Shown one piece after another: positions 53,052-64,000 of a DNA stretch of 64,000 nt. This DNA comes from Tremella fuciformis. Taxonomy: Eukaryota > Basidiomycota > Tremellomycetes > Tremellales > Tremellaceae. A program made the translations under genes and the position numbers. The DNA is taken from positions 992,001 to 1,056,000 of the forward strand of contig CP136494.1 of assembly GCA_032768795.1 (NCBI GenBank), in the 5' to 3' direction. Every line of letters starts with the position of its first letter. The stretch's first letter is position 1. The notes under the pieces are model-generated. The model searched no databases and was not told the origin of the DNA. It saw only the letters and a program-made list of their open reading frames with translations.

Positions 53052-55737
53052 ATGAGTGAAGCCGGGCCATCGTCCAACAACAGCGAGCCCGTCAAGCTCG
53101 GACAAAGGCTGGTCAAGAGGCGAACCGTGCTCACTGTGCGTAAGCTCTGCTGACCTTGTCAGCTGCAATATATGCCATCGTCGCAAAGTGCGATGCGATC
53201 GGCAGATACCTTGCTCGAGATGCGTCGCCAGAGGAATAGCTGAGCTATGTAAACCAGAGTGAGCCGGCCCGAAAAGCTCAAGGGCTGAAACATTGTGCAG
53301 AGCTCGCAGGGTCAGAGGGAAAGCCAACGTTGAATCTGCACCGAAGCCCACTACGAACCCTAGTTACATTGAGCTACAAGAAGAAAATAAAGCCCTCCTC
53401 CGGAAGCTTGCCGCTCTACAGAGTGTTATCGACAGCACAAAACTGTCTCCTGCTTCCCAGTTGACCTCGTCTCATGGACCGACCGAGGAGCCTCAGGTTG
53501 ATGGCGTTTCCATGTCCGAAGGAAGGTCTCTGGAGATCACGGGCGATGCAGCCTCCGAGACCTTAGACGACGTCACCGACGACGGACACCTCGAGATACT
53601 GTCCTCGCTGGCTCAGCTGAGAGGCATCATCGATTGGCAACCGCCCACGGCGAGCTCAGTGAGTCCCGATGGGAAATCACTACTCACCATCATCCTCCAT
53701 TCTGCCAGTCCCGCTCACATACAGACGCCTCGCAACGACGACATGCTGAAGCAAACTCTGGCCATCATCGAACCTGCCGCGAGTACTCGCTTGGTAGAAT
53801 TTCACGTCACAGGACTCCTTTGGCTACACTGTAGCTTCCATGGACCAAGTTTTCTGGAGACGCATCAAACGTGGAGGCTTGAACGCGAATTGAGAGTTCC
53901 GGCTGAGAAGAGCTACGACTTCCTTGCACTCTGTGAGAATCATTGTCTGTGTCGCGTCGAGGCTCACCGAAAGATTTCGCCGTGATTTCTGTAAGTGTGT
54001 CATTGTACCTATCTTGTCTGACGCGGCCCAGAGTAGTCTATTCTTCATGGACGTAGAGGAGGCGGTGCAGTTGGGCTATGCACCTGGTGGGTCCCATCCA
54101 TCTCATTTGCTGGAGGCTGACATGAAGCTGCTATACCTATACTTTGCAAGCTTTTGGTCGGGACCGCCTTCCATTGCCTGCAGAACAGCGATTTCATGAG
54201 CAATCCCACCATTCAGTCTCTCCAGGCCATATGCATCATGTCAATGGTGAGCCTGAGATGCCATTGGGGCTAAATATCGTTGAGCTGAAACGACTCCCGC
54301 AGGTCGGACACCATCATGGGTACGTGTTCTGTCCTCTCTCCCAGCCTGCGAGACTGACTCCAAGGCATACAACCTATCTTGCATCTTTGTACCATAGCGC
54401 TATCGAACATTGTATGCGCCTCGGCTTCCATCACCTTCCACGAGGCTCCTGCCCACACGATTACCTGCGTGCAGAGTTAGGCAGGCGCATCTGGACTTGC
54501 TTGTGCCTTTGGGAATCGTAGATCCTGGTCATATCACACCAAGCGGTGATCTGACCAGCAGACTAGATGTTGGGAAATTCAACTCGACAGCACTGATTTA
54601 CCCGAGTCAGTCCACTCGATTCTTGTAGTGCCTGGTTGATGATTGCAGCGTCGGACACTCTGCCTCCAACCAATGTGGGCGACGACGAATTGTCCCCACA
54701 ACACGAGTGTAAGGGCCATCCCCTCAATCAGACTTTGCAACCCACCCAGTACGTGACGCGATATAAGCTGCACTTGCTCGCCGCTCAGCAGCTGCAGCCT
54801 CATCGCCATCGGCCGTCTTGGCCAGCTTTCTCGTGATATGTACTTTGCGCTCCGCACCAAGCAAGGCATCAAGGCCCGATATCAGTGCATGAAGCAGTTC
54901 GACCACAAGTTGACTCATCTTTTGGACGAGTTTCCCGACTTGCAACCTCGCGAAGACGAGCCGAGCTTGACTAGCGCCCAATTCAGAGCACACCTTCCCG
55001 ACTACCGGCCATGGTCTAGGCACACCTGGTCGACCGTCATCAGCAGTACCCGTATAGTCCTGTACAAGCCGTATCTTGGCCTCGCCTATTCCAAGGGCGG
55101 AGAATGGATGGAAGCCAGAGAAGTACGTCCGGTAACGCCCTGAAAAAGAGCAAGCAGCTACTCGAGAGATTTCTGATTGCAGATCTGCTTGTCTGCAGCG
55201 CAAACACTGATACGCTACCGCAGACGACCTGTACCTACCATTTTCACGAAGCCTTGGTAAGCTCGTTGTCGAACGGACGTCCATATACTCATCAGCATCA
55301 GGCATGTGAGCTCCGACACCATCCTTGCAGGAGCGGTGATCGCCTCGGAACTGGTGCACGGAGGTCATCCGCCTAACGTCAAATCCGTCTTGCTCCAAGA
55401 GGTCACCGATTGCCTCGAGATGGTGTCCACCAGAGGTCCGAGCACCGCCATTACGGATCGGGGCGTGGCTTTGCTCAGCATGATGCTGCGCCGTGAGCAG
55501 GACGCGGAAGCCAGGAGAGCCCGACATGCCGCCGTCCTACTTGAGCAGGAAACCGCAGTGACGGGTTTCACCGGACCAACAACCGACTTCCAACCCATAC
55601 TCGAAGGCGACTTCTCAGCGTCTCAGTTCTCGGACCAGTTGGGCATGCGGCTTGATATGAACGACTTTCTGACGACGAGCTGGCTCGACGAAGTTCTGGG
55701 AGTCGGAGCGAACTACCCGTTTCTCATGCCAACATGA
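53052..55737 (+). CDS. Zn2Cys6 transcription factor
   Basis: Starts MSEAGPSSNNSEPVKLGQRL at 53052. A short intron (GTGCGT...GTCAG, about 53136-53162) precedes the binuclear zinc cluster CNICHRRKVRCDRQIPC...CVARGIAELC. After another intron comes a leucine-rich coiled segment (ELQEENKALLRKLAALQSVI), the usual dimerisation linker. The middle region (LEILSSLAQLRGIIDW; VEFHVTGLLWLHCSFHGPSFL; MKLLYLYFASFW; AIEHCMRLGFHH; LGRRIWTCL) follows the fungal-specific transcription-factor domain. The C-terminus ends ...TSWLDEVLGVGANYPFLMPT-stop at 55737 with an acidic activation-like tail. At least six introns; several borders not fixed. As the only regulator beside the SDR, P450, deacylase and amidase genes it is the likely pathway-specific activator. 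Confidence 0.88.
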
Positions 55738-56175
55738 GTGCCCAGTTGGGGGAGGGACGACAGGTGTACGAACGTCTCGGATGGAGGGACAGACACGCAA
55801 GCGACGTTGTAGCTGCGAGGCCGGAGGAAACAGGTCAATGAATTATTATGCCTCGCCAGTGCCAAACTTGCTTCGCGACCATGCAGGTGAATGGAGTTAT
55901 ACAATGAACAAAGGTCAGTGTGCTTCATCGAGCGACCAACATGCTTGGCCAGGATGTCTCGACGGCGGCGCCGAAAGATCACAAGGAGTCATCGGGAAAT
56001 GCAGCCGATAAGGCTGTGGCTCGCCGAATCTCCGAAAGCTCGGTCGACGTCTGATACCAGCCGCGTCCTCTTGTGTAGGCTTCAGTCGACATATCATACC
56101 CAGTGACTCGGTCAGGTGCTTTGTTCTGTTTGATAGCTCTTGCAGAAAACAGGTGTCCATTCTGACTTTTACGCG
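55738..56175. promoter_or_regulatory. Intergenic region before the SDR gene
   Basis: About 440 bases between co-directional genes. No gene was recognised; a short frame at 55781-56011 has no support. Confidence 0.35.
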
Positions 56176-57126
56176 ATGGCTTTCCTGCCCGGGGTAGGTC
56201 TCGTCACCGGTGCCGGCGGTGCAGGTAAGTGCTCGTTCTCCGTCCGCGCGGCCGACGAGGCAAACCACCAAAACATGCTGAGGAGTGCAGGCATAGGGCG
56301 TGGAATCGCTCTAGCGTTCTCACAAGCTGGCTGTAGACGCCTTATTATAACCGACATTAACGAAAAGACGCTCGACGAGTCGCTCGAATTCATCAAGGCG
56401 AACTCTCCCGTCGCTGCAGGATCCGAGAGCGAACTAATCGCGGTCGTCGGTGACATCTCAAGTCCCGAATTCATAACTTCGCTCTTCTCTCAGATTAAAG
56501 CGAGGTTTGGTCGTCTCGACTACCTCGTCAACAATGCAGGCGTGCAGGGGAACAACGAGCGGACAGATAAAACGCCGTTGGAGGAATTCGATAGGATCAC
56601 CTCGGTCAATTTCAGAGGACTCTGGCTATGCTCAAAGGCCGCCCTGAATATCATGAAGGACCAGGATATCGAGGAGAGACCCGGTGTGGCCGAGCACAGG
56701 AGACAGCGGGGGGCCATCGTGAACATTGCCTCCCAGCTGGGGCTCGTCAGCCGGCCGGATGCTCGTGAGTCGAGTGAAGGAACCCGACCGCAACATTCGG
56801 AAGAGCCGAACGCTGATCAGAGAGCTGTCTACGTGGCTGCTAAGCATGCCGTGATAGGCCTGACGAAGTCTGACGCGATCGACTACTCCAAAGACCGCAT
56901 CCGTGTCAATGCGGTTTGTCCCGGTGTGATCAAGACTCCTCTGCTGCAGTCTTCTCGACCAGGCGAGAAACCTGTGGACATCTCTGCGGCAGTGAACATC
57001 GCTCCGATGATGCGCATGGCGACCACAGATGAAGTGGCGGACGTCGTGGCATTCTTGGCAAGTGAGAAGGCGAGCTTTGTGCAGGGAGCGGCGTACGTCG
57101 TCGACGGAGGTTATACCATAAACTAG
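56176..57126 (+). CDS. Short-chain dehydrogenase/reductase
   Basis: Starts MAFLPGVGLVTGAGGA at 56176; a GTAAGT...GTGCAG intron (about 56225-56290) falls within the nucleotide-binding loop and splicing completes TGAGGAGIGRG. An Asp ends beta-2 (LIITDINEK), pointing to NAD rather than NADP. NNAG is present, the catalytic Ser is in NIASQLG and the Tyr/Lys in YVAAKHA. The C-terminus GAAYVVDGGYTIN is typical of classical SDRs. The spliced length is about 295 residues, slightly long because of an insert near 190-215 (RESSEGTRPQHSEEP). Cytosolic, oxidising an alcohol or reducing a ketone. It sits between the Zn2Cys6 regulator and a convergent P450. Confidence 0.93.
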   Translation: MAFLPGVGLVTGAGGAGKCSFSVRAADEANHQNMLRSAGIGRGIALAFSQAGCRRLIITDINEKTLDESLEFIKANSPVAAGSESELIAVVGDISSPEFITSLFSQIKARFGRLDYLVNNAGVQGNNERTDKTPLEEFDRITSVNFRGLWLCSKAALNIMKDQDIEERPGVAEHRRQRGAIVNIASQLGLVSRPDARESSEGTRPQHSEEPNADQRAVYVAAKHAVIGLTKSDAIDYSKDRIRVNAVCPGVIKTPLLQSSRPGEKPVDISAAVNIAPMMRMATTDEVADVVAFLASEKASFVQGAAYVVDGGYTIN

Positions 57127-57304
57127 AGTGAAGACACGAGATGCAGTCCCATTCTGGCACCCAATCACCATCGATCCGTTCCTAAGGACTGGAAGAATGA
57201 GGAGCACTCCATTTTCACATAGCAGCGTTGTCAAGATCCGAGCGAAGCTAATTCCATGCATGTCAAGACCAAGTCTCTCTACTACTCGATCACATTTCCG
57301 TGGC

Positions 57305-59002
57305 TCAGGCCCTAGGGGTGAAATGAAGCTTGACAGCGTGGCCTTTGGGATACACGGTCTCGAGATCCATGATCCTCATCGACTCGGGTGTGGTTTCCTT
57401 GGCGGGAGTGAGATGGAAGTTCCTTACGATCATGGAGATCATGAGGCGGAGATCATTCAAGGCCAGATTCATTCCCGGACAGTTGCGGCTTCCAACAGAA
57501 AACGGCTGGAATGCGAGGTTCTGTTCGGGGGTCAGGGGAACAAGGAAACGATCTGGTCGGTATTCGTTGGCGTCTTCGCCCCAGATCGCGGTGTCTCGTT
57601 GAGTGGTATGGATCTGGATACCGACGACCGTGCCAGGAGGCAAGAATGTACCCTGCACATGGAGGCCATCTTTACCCAAGACGCGCATCTTGGCAGCGGG
57701 CGAGGCAGGGTACAGCCGCATAGCTAGGATAGCGTTTCAGCAAAGCCCAACACGATGAAACCCTCTTACTCACTCTCACGAAGGACTGCATTCAGATAGG
57801 GCAAATTCTGAGCGGTGGACAGGTCAATGCAGGTGTTCGGATCGGGGATAGCGTCATCCAGTTCTGCCTGCAGCTTGGCCTGGATCTCAGGGTGGATGGA
57901 GAGCTGGTAATAGAAGATGGACATGGTATTCGTAGTGGACTCGGTACCGGCGAGGCTGTTTCGTGAGCGAGAGTCTGCATGCGTACACTGTCAGGCAAAC
58001 TCACAAATGATCGACGCATTCTGAGATGACGTGGTCGACAGGCCAGATCTCACCCGTGTAGCTGTCAACAGAGGTGGAAAGGCGATGCGCCAGAGTCGGA
58101 CGCTCGGGAATACCCCGAGCGCGAGCAGCGTGCACGCGCGGACCTACAAACTAGAATCATTGTCAGCAAGATCGCACCGTGAGACCGGGACTCACGTCGG
58201 CCAGCGTCTCATCCGAGTGCACCAGATCCTTCCAGCGCTGTGAGGCGAAGGGCATGCGTGCGAGACACCACCATACGACGGGATGCACATTGCCCATGGT
58301 GAAGCCGCGCTTGGGCCAAAGGGTGATAGCAGTGGCGACCTTGTTCCTCTTGCCGTTGGCGTAGTCGGCGAGCGCCCCAATTTGAGTATCGAGGACGAGT
58401 TCACCGAGGATGTCGATGTTGCAGTGAGCGCCGAGGGATAGGATATCGACGGGGGTCTGTGCTCCATACCCCTTGATGACTTTGATCATCTCGGCAATGT
58501 GACTAGCAAAGACAGGTTGCCAGTTGAGCAGGTTGGACGTGGCGTACTGAGGCATCATGCCTTTTCGTTTTCCGGCGGCCTCGGCGGTCACGACAGCCGA
58601 GAAGGAGTTCGGGACACCTCGGTTGGTGGCAAAGGCGGCGCCCGAGGGAGTCTTGTCCAGGCGGTTGTTCATGACGGGTTTGAGAGCATTGACGTCGTTG
58701 ATAACGACGGCGTTGGGAGCATATCGCACCAAGCGGCCGAGACGCTGATGGGCGGCATCCAGTCGGAACGTCCGGTCGTGGGTCCAGAGCGAGGTGTAGA
58801 GCGACCACCAATTATTGACAGGAGTGAGGTACGAGTACGACGGGATCTTGGCGAGAGGATGGAAGTAGAGGTTGTAAACGGCGAGTGCCAGATAGTATGC
58901 GATTGTACCGGCGCCGGCGAGGACTGCGATCTCCTGCAGAGCACCGGCAAGGTCGAGGTCTGCCAATGAACGAAGCAGCTCTGGGCGGATGACGGAAGAC
59001 AT
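57305..59002 (-). CDS. Cytochrome P450
   Basis: Starts MSSVIRPELLRSLADLDLAG at 59002, with an N-terminal membrane anchor (AVLAGAGTIAYYLALAVYNLYF) followed by the Pro-rich HPLAKIPS hinge. The I-helix region falls in exons near 57850-58000 with small introns. The K-helix ExxR is spliced as AVLRE|...MRLYPASPA around 57725-57780. YRPDRF and the haem-binding loop FSVGSRNCPGMNLAL are present, with Cys as haem ligand. Stop at 57305. About 500 residues, ER-bound, using electrons from the reductase at 49-52 kb. The HPLAKIPS start and order fit fungal P450s of secondary or catabolic metabolism; the substrate is unknown. Confidence 0.93.
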
Positions 59003-59507
59003 GTCGAGAACGCAGACTACGGGGCAACTCGTTGAAGCGCTACCTAGACTGAGAGGAGGTCTTACGAGGTCTTTATGTCCACATTCACTGTCTCATATGT
59101 ACGTTCTCCTGTCGGGATCGACCCGGTCTTCCATACAGCTTCGGCTTGCTTTACCGTCAGTGCTGAGGACTGCGTCACGCAGAACTCATTCTGCATTGGT
59201 CGTTCATGCGTAGGGTGTTATCATTCGAGACAGACGAATCAGATTGATTGGTTGTTCGTCGGTAACACATACCGATTCCGAAGTCCCGAGGCTGGTCAGC
59301 ATCTTATCTATCGTCCGAAAAGACGGGCATTCCGAGCTATCGTTGTTGCTAGTTACAGCATGCAGTTTGTCGTAGCGGACACGCGGCTGTGGCATGCATA
59401 GCTCGGTTCAGATCTTCAGAATCACTAGCTCGATGGAAGCCATACTTTGTCGGCCATTTCCGCGGGCGCAGTCACAGCAGCCGTCATCTGGTTGTGGTGC
59501 ATGACTT
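59003..59507. promoter_or_regulatory. P450 promoter region
   Basis: About 500 bases upstream of the P450 start, between it and the deacylase stop. No gene or repeat was recognised. Confidence 0.35.
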
Positions 59508-62158
59508 CTAAATGTAGGCGGTCCTGTGAGTGCGCAGGGGTCCCCTGTACGGATACTTGCTCTTCCAGTGTCGAGCGATATCGGCTCTCGTTGTTACCCA
59601 AACATCCGGTCTGGTTGCTATATGCTCCATGAACCTGAGCATGAGCGTCGATCAGGTCGTCTTCGCCCCCATGAACTAACATTCTGAGACCAGCAAGTCT
59701 ACCAGGCCGTCCAATGATTCTGTTGTGCAACGCAATAGTCATCATCTCCTTGGTCAGTTTTGTGGCTGTGACATGTTCTGCGTCACTAACCTTCGGAGCG
59801 CCCTCCTTACCCTCCTTGTAAAGCACCTCGAAATCTCCTTTGAGAATACTGTCATCAATACGTTTTCGTTTCGTCAGCAGCGCTGGACCCACTTAAACCA
59901 GTCCTCTGCGATGGAGGGACCCGCCCCCTTGCTGTACCATTCTGACGAGAGTCAGCGCCTAGACAGACCTTATGCGATCCCGTTGCTCACTGTGGTCATT
60001 GTTAGTGAGGCCGTAGGGGACAACCAGCAGTCCCTGATCCGGCTCGCCATCGAGAGACAGAGGATCCTCGAGCCAGTATGGAAGATCGTCTGCGTACGAG
60101 TCCGAACAGTACAAGAGAGGAACACCCAGCTCCTTGTGCGCCTGAAATGCGTGAGAATCAGAGCTGAAGCGTTCCGGGACTGACCTTTGAAAAGAGGTAT
60201 TTCGAGTAGAGGGACCCTCGGCCAAGGAAATACCCTTCGGGGAGGTTGGCACGACCGGTTGCATCCTGTATGCGCTGTATACCTTGCTTGACATGTCTGC
60301 ACGAGGTCAGCAGCTCTCTGGAAGGTCACGACAGCCTGCCGAGGAGCGTACGCGTATTCCTCCGCCGGACCAGAAAGCTCAGTCTGTGTGATCCATCGAT
60401 TCCCATGCGCTGCGACTTCATGCCCCAGGTCCGCAAGCAATTTCCCGTACTGGCTGCTGGCCTCCAGCGCGCGCGAGTTGGCCCAGACCGTCATCGGCCA
60501 GCCAAATTCCCGGAAGAGACGGATGATCCTGGGTGCGCCACAACGGACACCATAATCCTGCGATCGCAGTCAGCGAGTAGAGCCGGACGAGGGCGACCCT
60601 TACATAGAGGGACTCGGTGTACATGTCGCGTCTGCCCTCGACAGGTAGGCGCCAATAGTTCGCCTCGTTGAGCCACTGCTCGGACCGGCTGTCACCGTTC
60701 CAAAGCGAGTGTTCGGCGCCCTCCTCAACTGGCTGATCAGCTGTTTCGCTATTCGTACTCTTCGACGGAAAAAATCTTGTGCACTGACAGTTAAGTACAA
60801 ACGAGACTGCGATCTTGGCGTCGCCGGGCCATATCTCGGGCCCTCGAGGACCCTCAGGACCGTAGCCTATGAAATCTCGAGGAGGCAGATACTTTTTAAA
60901 GGCTGAGTCGGGAAGAGAGCTTCCCTTATCGTACGGGTCGATGTTGGCAGGAACCTTGATAAGGTCATGAGCAGCCTCGCGGGTGTATGGGAAGGTCATC
61001 CTCCAATGCTGGGCGATCTCCGCCCGCGAAGTCACCAGAACACCTTCTAAGTGTGAGACATATTCGAGGAATCTGCGGTGAGGCGCTTCGGTCTGAGCTG
61101 AGAGTCGGCTTACTCCTCCACAAAGTAAGCCCGGGATCCATGACCGGCCAGTCTTGGATGCAGAGTGACTGTCATCATCCGACCAAAGCCCTGTTCTGCC
61201 TCGGCCATTAAACAGTCCAGGGTGTCTTTGAGATATTGCGCAAAGTCTGCCCCGGTACCGAAACCCTGACCGTTCACAACACAACGAACGTCACTCGTGT
61301 CGAGTGCCGTGGGGATCACGAGTAGGCCTTCGTCCTGCCCGTCGCATGCCAGAGGAGAGGTCAGCCAATACTATGATGTCAGCCACTTTGCAGCTCTTCC
61401 TTGGAAGCCTACCGGAAGCTCGTCGGCAAAGGAGTCGGCAGAATACGCCAGTGAAATCCCTGCCTGTCTCGCACCTCGTGCGTAGAGCCTTGGAGAGTAG
61501 TTGGACCGGCGCTCGATGGAAAAGCCTGGCGGTTACATAGTGTTACTGTTTCCGACCACCAAATATGCTGTGTGTTTTGAACCTACCCAGACTTTCCACA
61601 CCCAATCCTTTCATGAATTGAATTGCGTCTCTCATGTGCGAGTCTTCGGTTTCTGGCGAGACGTGCATGTAGTCGAGCCATCGTTTGCCTCCGCAAGATA
61701 TCTCCCATCCAGACTTCTTAATCTCCTCGGTCCAAACCTCAGACTTGGCCAGCGCGTCGGTAACGACGTTGATCGTCCCCTTATAGTCGTATCTGTCATG
61801 AGAAGAAGCTGTGTACAAGCGTCCCAGCTCACTTCTGGAACATTCGCAATAGACGAGGAAGACCCGCCCGGGGCCCATATTCCCACTCGGACTCCCCAAA
61901 GTCGTCCCTGTCGGGTCGAGAAATATCATTGAGGATCTCAGTGTGAAGAGCTGAATCAGCAAAGGGGAGCACTGTGGCTGATGAGCCTTGCTCACCTTCG
62001 CTCCTCTTGTCCCCATACTCAACACTGGACTCCCCGCCCTCAGAATACTCAATCACGAAAACCAAAGCAACCTTGGCGCCTCCGGGCCATTTGGGGTTCA
62101 CCGGGGAAGTCCCATACCCCCAAAGAGGTCGCTCATGGGTAAACTCCTCATACTTCAT
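59508..62158 (-). CDS. Tandem PuuE/NodB-type deacylase fusion; first domain lacks metal-site histidines
   Basis: Starts MKYEEFTHERPLWGYG at 62158, with many short introns. Domain 1 (to about 61000): PKWPGGAKVALVFVIEYSEGGES, SEWEYGPRAGLPRLLRMF, GWEISCGGKRWLDYMH, TLHPRLAGHGSRAYFVEE, SRAEIAQHWR. Without a stop the frame runs on through a 35-residue linker (REAAHDLIKVPANIDPYDKG) into domain 2: PRDFIGYGPEGP, WPGDAKIAVSFVLNYEEG, GHEVAAHGNRW, ELGVPLLYCSDSYADDLPYW, TIALHNRIIGRPGRLAG, VWVTTRADIARHW; stop at 59508. Both domains are PuuE-like (polysaccharide deacetylase fold, allantoinase/cyclic imidase group), normally one domain of about 300 residues. Domain 2 keeps the metal-binding GHEV..HG.RW motif; domain 1 has Trp and Gly at the two His positions and is probably non-catalytic. 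Expected reaction: hydrolysis of a cyclic amide or imide C-N bond. Next to an amidase. Confidence 0.85.
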
Positions 62159-62428
62159 GTCTGGCGCGCGTGTTGTGGAGACGATGGTGGACTATCGTGA
62201 GAGTGAGGCAGCAACAACCTCACAGCGTCGCAATGCTCGCTTTGGTCAACATCGCTTGCCGTCTCTGCTCATGAGTTGCGGCAACCTGCCGTCGGCAGAG
62301 TTGCCGATACTGCAATAAGGGTTCGGGGGGCCGAGAATGCGGCCTTTCGCTTCTGACCTTATGCTAACCGCACAAGGATTGAGGCAATGCGTACGTCATT
62401 TGAGGCTACTCATGCGCAGTCTACCGCT
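62159..62428. promoter_or_regulatory. Short intergenic region
   Basis: 270 bases between the amidase stop and the deacylase start, both leftward. Must hold the amidase 3' end and the deacylase promoter. Confidence 0.4.
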
Positions 62429-64000
62429 CTATGATCGCGACCTCCAATCAAACGCCTTCTCCCAAGCGTGACCTGCCCGGTACAGTGTGGCCTCGTCAAA
62501 GAATCTTCCGACGAGCTGCATCCCCACAGGGAGCTTGACGTCCCAGTCCGCGGTACCGTCTTCCGGGGCCAACATGCCAACAGGAATATTCAGCCCGGGA
62601 TGTCCTGTGGCGTTGAAGACAGCTGTGTTGACACCTTGTCCTACGGAAGGAGTTACCATGGCAATGGGGCCGCCACCTGACTGAGCATGTCGGGTTGGAA
62701 GGAAGGGACACGTCGGAAGAACAAGGACATCCACCCTGCTCACATCAACGCCAATCCAGACGTCTCTCGCTCACTTACTGCTGCAGTGCCTCATCGTACA
62801 TGAGCTTTGTCTCCTGCACGAGGTTCATGGCTTTGCCGTAGAGCGACGGTCCAAAGGTGTCCCAAGCATACGTGCCCCCAATGATGAGGTTCAAGACCGC
62901 GGAATACGTCTGGCGGGCGTTCAGTCATAGAACATGAAACCACCTATTGCGGCGTACTCACAGCGTCAACCTGGGGCTGCTGCCACGGCAGGCGTTTTCC
63001 ATCAAGCTCGTTGAGGTAAACGCTCTTTCTCCCCGCCGCTCTGCCCACCAACGCTTGGCATGAGCTCATTCTCATCGCAACCGCCCAAAGCGTCGATCCC
63101 AGTTTGTGCCGAGGGACGGAGAGCTCCGTGACCGTGGCACCGAGCGAGTCATATGCAGAGGCAGCTGACCGAACCATTTTGGCGACTCGTGAATCCATGT
63201 GGGGCCAACTGCATCTCAGCCATGCACGTTGTACATTCAGAACCCACTCGAAGGCTTCCTTGAGGATGCCGATCCTCAGGCCCTTGACGCCGGCATGTTC
63301 CCGCTCCAACAGCACTTGATGGTACATTGGGGTCTGGCCCGCCAGCGGAACTCCTGGCCCTTGCCTATCATCCAACCCGTCATCTCCAGCTACAGCCGCG
63401 AGAACCATGGCATTTTGTAGTACCGTGCGGGTCATGGGGCCCACATGATCGATGCATGTCTCAAGCGACATCACCCCTGTGTAAGGGATAAGACCGTAGG
63501 TGGGCTTGAGACCGACAATCCCACAGAAGGACGCGGGCATACGTATCGACCCTCCTTGCTGTAAGACGCGTCAGTCTCTGATCGCGAGTGAGGGGCGGGT
63601 CTTTTGGGGGGAGGGGGGCGGCTCACGTCACCGCCCAAGGCAAAATCGACCGCTTCACTTGCTACCAGTGCGGCACACCCAGAAGATGAGCCGCCAGTGG
63701 AACGACCATGTGAATAGGGGTTCTGCACTGGGCCATCGACACTCGAATGAGAGCTCGGTGAGCAAGAGTTGTTTTCCGTCGTTGCTTTGCCCAAAAGCTA
63801 AAGATCTCAGCCGGACGGCAATCAACCGGCACACAGTGGGCTCACAGTCCCCCCGGCTTCTAGAGCTCGTTTGACTACCTCGGCATCAAAGCTTGGCTTC
63901 CAGTCTCCGCTTGCAGCCGTACCATTATTGGTGATCACTCCCGCAACTGCCATGTTGTCTTTTGCAGCGAAAGTCAGACCTCGAAGGATACCGTCCGGAT
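62429..64000 (-). CDS. Amidase (amidase signature family), 5' end outside window
   Basis: The gene runs in from the right edge. It contains the catalytic Lys in LTFAAKDNMAVAG, the cis-Ser loop STGGSSSGCAALV, and, across an intron, the nucleophile region ALGGDQGGSIRMPASFCG, giving the Ser-cisSer-Lys triad. Then come VGLKPTYGLIPYTGV, DHVGPMTRTV and RIGILKEAF, and the C-terminal LPVGMQLVGRFFDEATL and AWEKAF, stop at 62429. These are typical for fungal amidases of about 500-550 residues; perhaps 30-80 N-terminal residues are missing. It hydrolyses a carboxamide to acid plus ammonia in the cytosol. Paired with the deacylase fusion downstream, it could act on the half-amide released by ring opening. 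Confidence 0.93.

Noticed and set aside
1..64000. CRISPR arrays, bacterial operons, ribosomal RNA genes, telomere repeats
   Set aside because: None seen. Genes are intron-rich and eukaryotic, no TTAGGG-type arrays or rRNA-like stretches were noticed, and no tRNA cloverleaf could be confirmed by eye.

Overview
The window looks like nuclear DNA of a basidiomycete yeast, most likely a tremellomycete (Cryptococcus relatives). Genes are GC-rich and split by many short introns, mostly about 40-65 nt with GTGAGT/GTAAGT-type donors and CTNAC-type branch sites. A copper-fist regulator with Cuf1-style cysteine clusters, a Pho85-type cyclin, phosphoglycerate kinase in nine exons and a NADPH-cytochrome P450 reductase support this. 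The genus was not determined.

Bases 1 to about 25,300 form a mobile-element island. It starts with the 3' end of a Ty3-like element (polypurine tract and 677-bp LTR) carrying an antisense zinc-cluster gene, next to the stranded 3' end of a host gene. Solo LTRs follow, several with perfect 5-bp target-site duplications (TSDs): three copies of a 436-469 bp family with CACGTG boxes and two copies of a 771-772 bp family. A 3.73-kb Mutator-like element (MULE2; 52-bp terminal inverted repeats, 9-bp TSD, 966-residue transposase) sits inside an older MULE transposase gene (MULE1), whose frame closes perfectly when MULE2 is removed. From 17.2 to 25.3 kb an old solo LTR of about 400 bp has been hit three times: by a 771-bp solo LTR, by a 469-bp solo LTR, and by a Ty1/copia element with apparently identical LTRs and unusual ends. 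The copia element is itself cut by a 562-bp TRIM with identical LTRs. A pre-insertion copy of the old LTR survives at 3.5-3.9 kb. Near-perfect hairpins lie at both edges of the nest.

From about 25.6 kb the DNA is ordinary gene-dense sequence: a BRCT-like gene (-), an unknown gene (+), a CUF1-like copper regulator (-), an unknown gene (+), a Pcl-type cyclin (-), a 3.5-kb stretch without a gene, a disordered basic nuclear-type protein (+), a four-knuckle CCHC protein (-), PGK1 (+) and the P450 reductase (-).

The right end (53-64 kb) reads as a small catabolic cluster: Zn2Cys6 regulator (+), short-chain dehydrogenase (+), P450 (-), a tandem fusion of two PuuE/NodB-type deacylase domains (-) and an amidase running off the window (-). 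The reductase just to the left would supply electrons to the P450. The deacylase/imidase-like plus amidase plus dehydrogenase set suggests breakdown of a ring amide, imide or other N-heterocycle; the substrate cannot be read from sequence.
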